Of a stretch of 64,000 nucleotides of DNA, positions 57,474 through 64,000 are shown in pieces. Made by a program: the position numbers and the translations under genes. The notes beneath the pieces were generated by a model that saw only the letters and a program-made list of their open reading frames with translations, made no database searches and had not been told where the DNA came from. Each line of letters begins with the position of its first letter. Positions within the stretch are counted from its first letter, which is position 1. Origin of the DNA: Rubrivivax sp. GTDB lineage: Bacteria > Pseudomonadota > Gammaproteobacteria > Burkholderiales > Burkholderiaceae_C. The stretch is taken from contig JAIYCR010000040.1 of NCBI GenBank assembly GCA_027487905.1, positions 62,001 through 126,000 of the forward strand, read 5' to 3'.

Positions 57474-58448
57474 TCAGGCCACGCCCGCGCCGGTGGTCCA
57501 GCGCAGCACGTGGAAGAAGACGGGTGCGGAAAAGCACAGCGCGGCCACCCGGTCGAGCAGGCCCACGGCGCCGGTCAGGCTGGCCCGCCCGCCCCAGAAA
57601 CGCACGCCCGCGTCCCGCTTGAGCGCCCGCATGACGAAGTCGCCGAAGGAGCCGGCACCGGCCGCCACCGCGCCCATGGCGAAGGCTTCGGACGGGCCGA
57701 GCGGCGTGGCCCAGAACAGTGCCATGCCCAGCAGGGCACCGGCCATCACGCCGGTGGTCCAGGCGCGCCAGGAGAACGAGCGGCTGATCGCGCGCGCCAC
57801 CGGACGCCGGCGCATCCATCGGCTGGCCGCCTCCTGCGCGATCTGGCCTGCGGCCACCACGGCCACCAGATAGAACACCAGAAAGGCGCCGCGGCCTTCG
57901 GCGCCCGGCACCGCCAGCAGCAGCAGCGCCGGCGCATGGCTCATGCCGTAGACGCACACCATCACGCCCCACTGGATCTTCGCGGTGCGTTCCAGGAAGC
58001 GCTGCGGGTCGTTGCCCAGTGCGCTGACCACCGGCACGGCCAGGAACACGTAGACCGGGATGAAGACGGTGAAGACGTCGAACTGCCGAGTTCCCACCAG
58101 CACGTACTGCAGCGGCAGCACGATGAAGAAGGCCAGGATCAAGGTGCGGTGGTCGCCGCGGCGGGTGTGGCTGAGGGTGATGAACTCGCGCAGTGCCAGG
58201 AAGGACACGGTGCCGAAGAGCAGCGTCGACCCGACCGGCCCGGAAACCCACGCCACCCAGAAGAGCACCGAAGCCAGCCACACCGCGCGAAGGTCGCGGC
58301 GCAGCTGGCGCTGGCGCGAAGCGCCGTCCTGCGGGTCGCGAAGGTCGCGGCTGAACACCCACAGCGTGGCCAGCGACAGCAGGCCGAAGACCAGCACGAA
58401 GAGCACGGCCACCTGCTGGCCGTCGGTGAGTTGGCGAAGGGTCTGCAT
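57474..58448 (-). CDS. CdsA-like phosphatidate cytidylyltransferase paralogue with degraded signature
   Basis: 324 residues, about eight membrane segments. It belongs to the CTP transferase family (YnbB-like): LFGTVSFLALREFITL and the C-terminal GDFVMRALKRDAGV then GLLDRVAALCFSAPVFFHVL. In active members the signature contains K-D and a G-H-G-G stretch before L-D-R; here the same positions read RFWGGRASLTGAVGLLDR, so both are lost. It follows the PlsC-like gene by 15 bases, the usual acyltransferase-CdsA pairing, which would make CDP-diacylglycerol. Catalytic activity is therefore doubtful. Confidence 0.8.
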   Translation of the reverse strand: MQTLRQLTDGQQVAVLFVLVFGLLSLATLWVFSRDLRDPQDGASRQRQLRRDLRAVWLASVLFWVAWVSGPVGSTLLFGTVSFLALREFITLSHTRRGDHRTLILAFFIVLPLQYVLVGTRQFDVFTVFIPVYVFLAVPVVSALGNDPQRFLERTAKIQWGVMVCVYGMSHAPALLLLAVPGAEGRGAFLVFYLVAVVAAGQIAQEAASRWMRRRPVARAISRSFSWRAWTTGVMAGALLGMALFWATPLGPSEAFAMGAVAAGAGSFGDFVMRALKRDAGVRFWGGRASLTGAVGLLDRVAALCFSAPVFFHVLRWTTGAGVA

Positions 58449-58463
58449 GGCCGCGGGGCTCGC

Positions 58464-59081
58464 TCAGCGCAGGTCGCGCAGCGCCAGCACGGCCTGGCGG
58501 GCGCGGTCGAGGAAGGCCCGCTTGTCCTCGCCGCGGTGCAGCGCGATGGGCGTGCCGAAGGTGACCGAGCACAGGATGGGCACCGGCACCACCTCGCCCT
58601 TGGGCATCACCCGTTGCACGTTGTCGATCCACGCCGGCACCAGCGACACCTGGGGGAAGCGTTCGGCCAGGTGGAAGAGCCCCGACTTGAAGGCCTGGGG
58701 CTCGCCGCGGTTGCCGCGGGTGCCTTCCGGGAAGATCACCAGCGAGTCGCCGCTGGCGAGGGCCTCGGCCAGCGGCTCCAGCGGGTCTTCATCCTCGCTG
58801 CGCGTGCGGCTCACATACACGGCGTTGAACACCTCGCGGGTGATCCAGTGGCGCAGCGGCGACGCGGTCCAGTAGTCGCGCGCGGCGATGGGACGCGTGC
58901 TGGCCCGAAGCTCCTGCGGCAGTGCGGCCCAGATCAGGATCCAGTCCAGATGGCTCTGGTGGTTGGCGAAGTAGATGCGCTGCTCGGCCTTGGGCGGGCA
59001 GCCGTGCCAATGGCCCTGTGCGCCGGTGATGAGCCGCGCCACGAAGGCCAGCACCAGGCCCGTTAGGTCAGCGGCGGACAT
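58464..59081 (-). CDS. PlsC-like 1-acyl-glycerol-3-phosphate acyltransferase
   Basis: 205 residues. The catalytic H-x4-D box is in YFANHQSHLDWILIW and the glycerol-phosphate-binding motif in VIFPEGTRGNRGE. Predicted to acylate lysophosphatidic acid at the inner membrane. Pairs with the CdsA-like gene. Slightly short for the family at the N-terminus; only a weak membrane segment precedes the domain. Confidence 0.88.
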   Translation of the reverse strand: MSAADLTGLVLAFVARLITGAQGHWHGCPPKAEQRIYFANHQSHLDWILIWAALPQELRASTRPIAARDYWTASPLRHWITREVFNAVYVSRTRSEDEDPLEPLAEALASGDSLVIFPEGTRGNRGEPQAFKSGLFHLAERFPQVSLVPAWIDNVQRVMPKGEVVPVPILCSVTFGTPIALHRGEDKRAFLDRARQAVLALRDLR

Positions 59082-59125
59082 GTTTCAGGGGGCGGTGACC
59101 GGCGGGTTCCAGGGCCCCGGCCGGG

Positions 59126-60745
59126 TCAGTGACGGAAATGCCGCACGCCGGTGAACACCATCGCCAGGCCACGCTCGTCGGCGGCCGCGATGACCTCGTC
59201 GTCGCGCACGCTGCCGCCTGGCTGGATCACTGCCTGGGCGCCTGCATCGGCCAGCACGTCCAGGCCGTCCCGGAACGGGAAGAAGGCATCGCTGGCCACC
59301 ACCGAATCGGCGAGCGACAGGCCGGCGTGTTCGGCCTTGATGCGCGCGATGCGAGCGGAGTCCAGTCGGCTCATCTGCCCGGCGCCCACGCCCAGCGTGC
59401 GGCCCTGGCCGCAGAACACGATGGCATTGCTCTTCACGAACTTGGCCACCGACCAGGCGAAGAGCAGGTCGTCGATCTGCGCGGGCGATGGCGCCCGCCG
59501 GGTCACGACGCGCAGGTCGCTTCGCTGCAGCTGGTGGTTGTCCGCGGTCTGGATCAGAAGTCCCGAGCCGATGCGCTTGACGTCGTGCGCGTTCAGGCCG
59601 CGAGCCCAGTCGGTGGTGCCTCCCGGTGGCAGGTCGATCTGCAGCACCCGCGTGTTGGGCTTTGCGGCCAGGGTGACCAGGGCTTCGGCGGAGAAGCCCG
59701 GCGCGATCAGCACTTCGACGAACTGGCGACTCACCCGCTGTGCGGTGGCGCCATCGATCTCGACGTTGAAGGCGATGATGCCGCCGAAGGCCGAGGTGGG
59801 ATCGGTGGCGAAGGCGCGTTCGTAGGCGGAGCCGGCGTCGGTGGCCAGCGCCACGCCGCAGGGGTTGGCGTGCTTGACGATCACGCAGCCGGCCACGGAC
59901 GAACCCTGCGCCTGCAGCGCCTTCACGCACTCCCAGGCGGCGTCGGCGTCGGCGATGTTGTTGTAGCTGAGCTCCTTGCCCTGCAGCTGCCGGGCGGTCA
60001 CGAGCGAGCCGGGCGCCGGGTGCAGGTCGCGGTAGAAGGCCGCCGCCTGGTGCGGGTTCTCGCCGTAGCGCAGGTCCTGCAGCTTGACGAAGCGGCCGTT
60101 GCTCTGGCCGGGAAAGGCGGCGTGCGGCGCTCGGGCGATGTCGGACAGGTCGGCAGCGTCGTCCGGCACGGTGATGGCCGAGAGGTGGTCGCTGATGGCC
60201 GCGTCATAGGCGGCGATGCGGTTGAAGGCCGCCACGGCCAGCCGGAAGCGGGTGGCCGGCCCCACAGCCCCGCGCGTCTTCCACTCCTGCAGCGTGGGCG
60301 CGTATTGAGCCGGGTCGGTGAGCACCACCACCCCGGACCAGTTCTTGGCTGCCGAGCGCACCATCGCCGGGCCGCCGATGTCGATGTTCTCGATGGCGTC
60401 TTCCAGCGTGCAGCCCGGCCGCGCCACCGTGTCCTCGAAGGGATATAGATTGACCACCAGCACGTCGACGGTGGGAATGCCGTGGCGTTCGAGCGCGCTC
60501 AGGTGCTCGGGCAGGTCGCGACGGGCCAGCAGCCCGCCGTGGATGGTGGGGTGAAGCGTCTTCACCCGGCCGTCGAGCATTTCGGGAAAGCCGGTGTGCT
60601 CGGCCACCTCGGTGACGGACAGGCCGGCTTCGGCCAGCGTGCGGGCGGTGCCGCCGGTGGACAGCAGCTGGCAGCCCAGAGACGCCAGTTCACGGGCGAG
60701 TTCGACGATGCCGGTCTTGTCGGAGACGGAAATCAGGGCGCGCAT
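59126..60745 (-). CDS. purH: Bifunctional AICAR formyltransferase / IMP cyclohydrolase
   Basis: 539 residues. Last two steps of IMP synthesis. N-terminal cyclohydrolase (MGS-like) domain: [40 protein letters not shown]-terminal formyltransferase with [19 protein letters not shown] and [10 protein letters not shown]. Family length about 525. Located after fis and dusB in the minus-strand order, from which it is separated by a 135-base spacer. Confidence 0.96.
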   Translation of the reverse strand: MRALISVSDKTGIVELARELASLGCQLLSTGGTARTLAEAGLSVTEVAEHTGFPEMLDGRVKTLHPTIHGGLLARRDLPEHLSALERHGIPTVDVLVVNLYPFEDTVARPGCTLEDAIENIDIGGPAMVRSAAKNWSGVVVLTDPAQYAPTLQEWKTRGAVGPATRFRLAVAAFNRIAAYDAAISDHLSAITVPDDAADLSDIARAPHAAFPGQSNGRFVKLQDLRYGENPHQAAAFYRDLHPAPGSLVTARQLQGKELSYNNIADADAAWECVKALQAQGSSVAGCVIVKHANPCGVALATDAGSAYERAFATDPTSAFGGIIAFNVEIDGATAQRVSRQFVEVLIAPGFSAEALVTLAAKPNTRVLQIDLPPGGTTDWARGLNAHDVKRIGSGLLIQTADNHQLQRSDLRVVTRRAPSPAQIDDLLFAWSVAKFVKSNAIVFCGQGRTLGVGAGQMSRLDSARIARIKAEHAGLSLADSVVASDAFFPFRDGLDVLADAGAQAVIQPGGSVRDDEVIAAADERGLAMVFTGVRHFRH

Positions 60746-60800
60746 GCTGCAGGAAGGCTCAGGCCGGGTGGGTAAGGGGAGGGGCGGGCGGGGGACTCAG

Positions 60801-60870
60801 CGAACGAGCGGGCGGAAGACCGGGCGGCGGCGACGCGCGTCGCGCCGAGCGGGCCGCAGCCGCTCGTTCG
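60801..60870. repeat. Nested inverted repeat between fis and purH
   Basis: Outer arms CGAACGAGCGG (60801-60811) and CCGCTCGTTCG (60860-60870), perfect over 11 bp, enclose a 14-bp palindrome GCGACGCGCGTCGC (60830-60843). The element fills most of the spacer after the fis stop. May be the fis terminator/attenuator for downstream purH, or a protein site; no U tract. Confidence 0.6.
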
Positions 60871-60880
60871 ACGCTGGGCT

Positions 60881-61126
60881 TCAATCGACGAGCTTGTGCT
60901 CGAGCAGCTTGCGCCGCAGGGTGTTGCGGTTGATGCCCAGCCATTCTGCCGCGCGCGACTGGTTGCCCTCGGCGCGTTGCATGACCACCTCGAGCAGCGG
61001 GCGCTCGACCACCTGCATCAGCATGCCGTGCATGTCGGTCGGCGCAATGCCGCCCAGGTCCCGGAAGTAGGCCTCCAGGCTGTCGCGCACGCACTCTTCG
61101 AGGGAGGGGATCTTCTTCTGGCTCAC
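60881..61126 (-). CDS. fis: DNA-binding protein Fis
   Basis: 81 residues, starting at GTG 61126 (no in-frame ATG nearby gives a Fis start). Nucleoid-associated regulator of rRNA and other promoters. The dimerisation region has SLEECVRDSLEAYFRDLGG and the helix-turn-helix is GNQSRAAEWLGINRNTLRRK. Shorter than the 98-residue E. coli Fis, lacking its mobile N-terminal arms, which is usual in betaproteobacteria. Follows dusB by 95 bases, the conserved dusB-fis order. Confidence 0.94.
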   Translation of the reverse strand: MSQKKIPSLEECVRDSLEAYFRDLGGIAPTDMHGMLMQVVERPLLEVVMQRAEGNQSRAAEWLGINRNTLRRKLLEHKLVD

Positions 61127-61221
61127 GGGTCGGTCGGGCGCTGGCGGTTGGAGTCGGCGGGCGGGGCGGGAAGGGCTGCGGCAAGCGCAATGCGATGGAA
61201 GGACCTGTGGGCAGGGAGGGC

Positions 61222-62259
61222 TCAGGCCTCGGCCAGCACCCGTTCGTCGTTGGCCGCTGGCAGTGCGGGCCAGTGCGCCTGCCGCGACGCCACGGCTTCG
61301 AAGAACCGGGCGACGGCTGCACGCTGGGCCTGCGCGTCGTCGATGCGGTTCATCGCGTCGCGGAAATCGTCGCCGCCGGGAAGGGCCCGCAGGGCCCAGC
61401 CCAGGTGCTTGCGGGCACTTCGCACGCCGGCCACTTCGCCGTGAAAGCGGTGGTGCTCGTCCAGGTGGGCCAGCAGCCACGCGCCGGCCTCGTCGACGGT
61501 GGGCGGTGGCAGCTGCTCGCCGGTGTGGAGGAAGTGCGCGATCTCGCGGAAGATCCACGGACGCCCCTGGGCGGCCCGGCCGATCATCACCGCATCGGCG
61601 CCGGTCAAGCGCAGCACGTCGCGGGCGCGCTCGGGTGTCGTGATGTCGCCATTGGCCACCACCGGCACGGCCACGCTGGACTTGATCTCGGCCACGGTGT
61701 CGTGCTCGGCCACGCCTCGGTAGCCCTGGTCGCGGGTGCGGCCGTGGACGGTCAGCAGGGCGATGCCCGCTTCGGCCGCGGACCTTGCCAGCCGCGGCGC
61801 ATTGCGCGCGTCGGCAGCCCAGCCCGTGCGCATCTTCAGCGTCACCGGCACGCCATGCGGCAGGCATGCCTTCACCACCGCCTCGACGATGGCCAGGGCC
61901 AGCGGCTCGTTGCGCATCAGCGCCGAGCCGGCCCAGACGTTGCACACCTTCTTGGCCGGACAGCCCATGTTGATGTCGATGATCTGCGCACCGTGGTCGA
62001 TGTTGAATCGGGCAGCATCGGCCATCTCGGCCGGATCGGTGCCGGCGATCTGCACCGCGATCGGCGCGGATTCGCCCTCGTGGTCCATCCGTCGGCGGGT
62101 CTTGCGGCTGTCGCGCAGGCCCGGCTGGGAGGTGACCATCTCGCTCACGGCATAACCCGCGCCCAGGCTGCGGCACAGCTGCCGGAAAGGGCGGTCGGTC
62201 ACACCGGCCATCGGCGCGACGAACAGGCGGTTGGACACCGCGTGCGGGCCGATGAACAT
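61222..62259 (-). CDS. dusB: tRNA-dihydrouridine synthase DusB
   Basis: 345 residues. FMN-dependent reduction of uridines in the tRNA D loop. Starts FIGPHAVSNRLFVAPMAGVT; DINMGCPAKKVCNVWAGSAL contains the catalytic Cys; FMN phosphate loop VANGDITTPERA and GRAAQGRPWIF. ATG 62259 chosen by homology; an upstream in-frame start would give a basic, unrelated leader. Confidence 0.95.
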   Translation of the reverse strand: MFIGPHAVSNRLFVAPMAGVTDRPFRQLCRSLGAGYAVSEMVTSQPGLRDSRKTRRRMDHEGESAPIAVQIAGTDPAEMADAARFNIDHGAQIIDINMGCPAKKVCNVWAGSALMRNEPLALAIVEAVVKACLPHGVPVTLKMRTGWAADARNAPRLARSAAEAGIALLTVHGRTRDQGYRGVAEHDTVAEIKSSVAVPVVANGDITTPERARDVLRLTGADAVMIGRAAQGRPWIFREIAHFLHTGEQLPPPTVDEAGAWLLAHLDEHHRFHGEVAGVRSARKHLGWALRALPGGDDFRDAMNRIDDAQAQRAAVARFFEAVASRQAHWPALPAANDERVLAEA

Positions 62260-62289
62260 CGGGTGGGCTCGGGAAAAACGAAGGCGCCG

Positions 62290-62295
62290 AGTATA
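62290..62295 (-). promoter_or_regulatory. Possible -10 of the dusB-fis operon
   Basis: Minus-strand TATACT (five of six matches to TATAAT) in a short AT-rich stretch, 30 bases before the dusB ATG. No good -35 at 16-18 bases upstream. The region is shared with the divergent membrane-protein gene. Confidence 0.35.
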
Positions 62296-62401
62296 TCGGC
62301 GGCACCCTGGGTGCAGGCGCGCCGGGCTGCCCCGGGGGCTGCGATGATCCGCGGCTGCGCGGCAAGCCCTGGCGGGCGCTGATCCTGCCGGAACCCCCTT
62401 C

Positions 62402-62887
62402 ATGAACGAATGGCTGACCTCGGTCCTGTCTTTGCTGGCCCTGCCCCAGTTCGGCTTGAGCACGGTGTTCGTCGTGGCCTTCGTGTCGGCGACGCTGCTG
62501 CCCATGGGCTCGGAGCCCGCGGTGTTCGGGCTGGTCAAGCTCAACCCCGACCTCTTCTGGCCGGCGGTGCTGGTGGCCACCGCCGGCAACACGCTGGGCG
62601 GGGCGGTGTCCTGGTGGATGGGCTACGGGGCCGAGCGCGCCTGGGAGCGGGTCACCCACAAGCGGCTCGAGGCCCGCGCGCTGGTGTGGCTGCAGCGGCT
62701 GGGCCCCAAGGCCTGCCTGCTGAGCTGGCTGCCGGCCATCGGCGACCCGCTGTGTGCGGTGGCTGGCTGGCTGCGCCTGCCCTTCTGGCCCTGCGTGGCC
62801 TACATGGCCGTGGGCAAGTTCTTCCGCTATGTGTTGATGACCGCGGCCTTGCTGTGGGTCTTCCCGGGCGGCTTCTCGCTCGGGTAG
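62402..62887 (+). CDS. VTT/DedA-like inner membrane protein (YqaA type)
   Basis: 161 residues, four to five hydrophobic segments: LSTVFVVAFVSATLLPMGSE, PAVLVATAGNTLGGAVSWWM, and the C-terminal FRYVLMTAALLWVFP. The pattern GNTLGGAVSWWMGYG and LLSWLPAIGDPLCAVAGWLR matches the SNARE-associated/VTT family, with LPAIGDPLC in place of the R-x3-P motif typical of DedA. Lipid-handling role is inferred. The last 61 bases overlap the convergent patatin-like gene. Confidence 0.82.
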   Translation: MNEWLTSVLSLLALPQFGLSTVFVVAFVSATLLPMGSEPAVFGLVKLNPDLFWPAVLVATAGNTLGGAVSWWMGYGAERAWERVTHKRLEARALVWLQRLGPKACLLSWLPAIGDPLCAVAGWLRLPFWPCVAYMAVGKFFRYVLMTAALLWVFPGGFSLG

Positions 62888-64000
62888 GCACCTTGCGATG
62901 CCAGTTGGCGCTCCAGCTGGTCGAGCACGGCATGCAGCCGGTCCAGGCTTTGCAGCGGTGACGGTGCGGGCGGGGGCTGCCGTCCGCGCGAGCGGGGCCC
63001 CGGCCGGGGCACCCGGCCGGTGGCGGGGTCCAGGCGATCGGCCGCCTCCAGCACCGCGCCGTTGAGCCGCAGGCCGTGCCGCAGCAGCAGGCCGTCGAGC
63101 TCGCCGCGGCGTCTGGCCAAGGTGTGCAGCGTGCGGCGGTAGGCGTGGGTGGCCAGTGCGCTGCGCTGGGCATAGCCGAAGGTGCCCGCCATGAACAGCG
63201 CCGGGTCGCGGTGGTCGGGCTCGAACAGCAGGATGGTGGTGTCCGGGTGGGTGTGCTCGTAGGACTTCATGCCCAGCTCCAGCCGCGAATGGATCAGCGT
63301 GCGAAGCGTCTGAGCCAGGACGATGGGCAGGCCGCCTTCGACCAGGCGGGGGATGGACGCGGTCGCGTGCCGGCCGGCCCGGCTGGATGACCCGGACGGC
63401 GCAACCGGCGAAGCGCTGGCATCGAAAGGCACGAGCGGGTTCAGGCAGATCAGCAGGTCCAGGCCCTCGTCGAGCAGCACCGACGCGTGCAGCGTCTTCT
63501 TCAGCGCGCCGTCCACGTAGTGCCGACCGGCGATCTCGACCGGGGGATAAAGACCGGGCAGCGCCGCGCTGGCCTGCACCGCCCGGGAGATGGGCACGTC
63601 GTCATGGCCAGGCAGGCCGAAGGGCATGGACTCGCCAGAGTCCAGGTCGGTGGCCACCAGCACCAGGCGGCGGCTCAGCCGCCGGAAGTCGTTGCTGCGC
63701 CCGGGCTGGGCAAACAGTTCGCTCAGCCTGCGGTGGATGCCTTCGTTGGACAGCAGCCCTGACGGCAGCGCCGCACCGAGCATGCGCAGCGCGCCGGCAG
63801 GCGCCACATCGCCCAGCGCCAGTCGCCAGGCGGCGCTGGCCATGAGCCGCGGCAGCAGGGCCAGGCGGCTGCCGTACTCCCGCCAGGCCGGCCTGAGCAG
63901 CAGGTCGGCATCGAAGATGTCTTCCGGGTCGCCGTCGTTGGCGATGAAGGACGCCCACAGGTCGCGCGGGGTGAGGCCGTTGGCAAGGGCCGCCGCGAGA
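62827..64000 (-). CDS. Patatin-like phospholipase, 5' end outside the window
   Basis: About 390 codons are visible; the frame stays open to the window edge, so the N-terminus with the nucleophile elbow G-x-S-x-G lies beyond base 64000. The catalytic Asp motif is present as YVDGALKKT, inside AGRHYVDGALKKTLHASVLL; the preceding ISRAVQASAALPGLYPPVEI is also typical. Predicted acyl hydrolase. C-terminal about 60 residues are low-complexity. It converges on the VTT gene with 61 bases of overlap. Confidence 0.85.
   Translation of the reverse strand, partial: LAAALANGLTPRDLWASFIANDGDPEDIFDADLLLRPAWREYGSRLALLPRLMASAAWRLALGDVAPAGALRMLGAALPSGLLSNEGIHRRLSELFAQPGRSNDFRRLSRRLVLVATDLDSGESMPFGLPGHDDVPISRAVQASAALPGLYPPVEIAGRHYVDGALKKTLHASVLLDEGLDLLICLNPLVPFDASASPVAPSGSSSRAGRHATASIPRLVEGGLPIVLAQTLRTLIHSRLELGMKSYEHTHPDTTILLFEPDHRDPALFMAGTFGYAQRSALATHAYRRTLHTLARRRGELDGLLLRHGLRLNGAVLEAADRLDPATGRVPRPGPRSRGRQPPPAPSPLQSLDRLHAVLDQLERQLASQGAYPSEKPPGKTHSKAAVINT

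Overview
The window is very GC-rich and densely coded. Its gene content and order (hemA-prfA-prmC-grxD-ubiX, accB-accC-prmA-zinc ribbon-pfkB, mtgA-aroE-tonB-rnb, dusB-fis-purH, nrdA-nrdB-lysine-rich histone, pilS-pilR-ampD) point to a betaproteobacterium of the order Burkholderiales, probably from the Rubrivivax/Leptothrix/Ideonella neighbourhood. Genus cannot be fixed from sequence reading alone. It is a core chromosomal segment: I see no transposase, integrase, phage gene, CRISPR array, toxin-antitoxin pair or recognisable defence system.

Layout. 1-3.5 kb: the 3' end of secA, then argJ and an MFS exporter. 3.4-8.6 kb (minus strand): a complete ugpB-A-E-C-Q operon for taking up and hydrolysing glycerophosphodiesters, with two strong hairpins between the binding-protein gene and the permease genes. 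8.8-12.8 kb: a 1341-residue FAD/iron-sulfur oxidoreductase divergent from ugp. 13-15.4 kb: a glycosyltransferase and a polysaccharide deacetylase that converge and overlap. 15.4-17.1 kb: divergent argO/argP. 17.2-18.9 kb: HIT, DUF971 and ubiE. 18.9-23.4 kb: rppH divergent from proS, then a DUF418 membrane protein and a lytic transglycosylase. 23.4-27.9 kb (minus): hemA, prfA, prmC, grxD, ubiX. 28-30.4 kb: a small membrane protein, miaB, a secreted protein and tRNA-Met. 30.5-33.8 kb: both SRP GTPases, ftsY and ffh, on opposite strands with a DUF2726 gene between them. 34-39.5 kb: a CcsA-like protein, a PP0621-type zinc peptide, pilS, pilR, ampD. 39.5-45.2 kb: nrdA, nrdB and a lysine/alanine-repeat histone-like protein. 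45.3-51.9 kb (minus): pfkB-type kinase, zinc-ribbon protein, prmA, accC, accB, a TlpA-like protein and a hypothetical. 52-62.3 kb (minus): mtgA, aroE, a TonB-like protein, an RNase II-family exonuclease, ruvC, a divergent CdsA-like protein, a PlsC-like acyltransferase, purH, fis, dusB. 62.4-64 kb: a VTT/DedA-type membrane protein converging on a patatin-like phospholipase that runs off the window.

How the genes work together. Most serve translation and its quality control (proS, prfA, prmC, prmA, miaB, dusB, tRNA-Met), protein export (secA, ftsY, ffh), cofactor supply (hemA, ubiX, ubiE, grxD), deoxynucleotide supply and nucleoid structure (nrdAB, histone-like, fis), the cell envelope (mtgA, ampD, lytic transglycosylase, plsC/cdsA-like, accBC) and type IV pilus control (pilSR).

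The points most worth a second look are small-scale: a strong NrdR box sitting on the -10 of the nrdA promoter, followed by a long leader with a possible arginine-rich uORF; a CdsA-like protein whose catalytic signature is degraded; the single-chain FAD/Fe-S enzyme of unknown substrate next to ugp; intercistronic hairpins in ugp; a 19-bp palindrome between rppH and proS; and a nested inverted repeat between purH and fis. I did not find convincing evidence for a wholly new multi-gene system.
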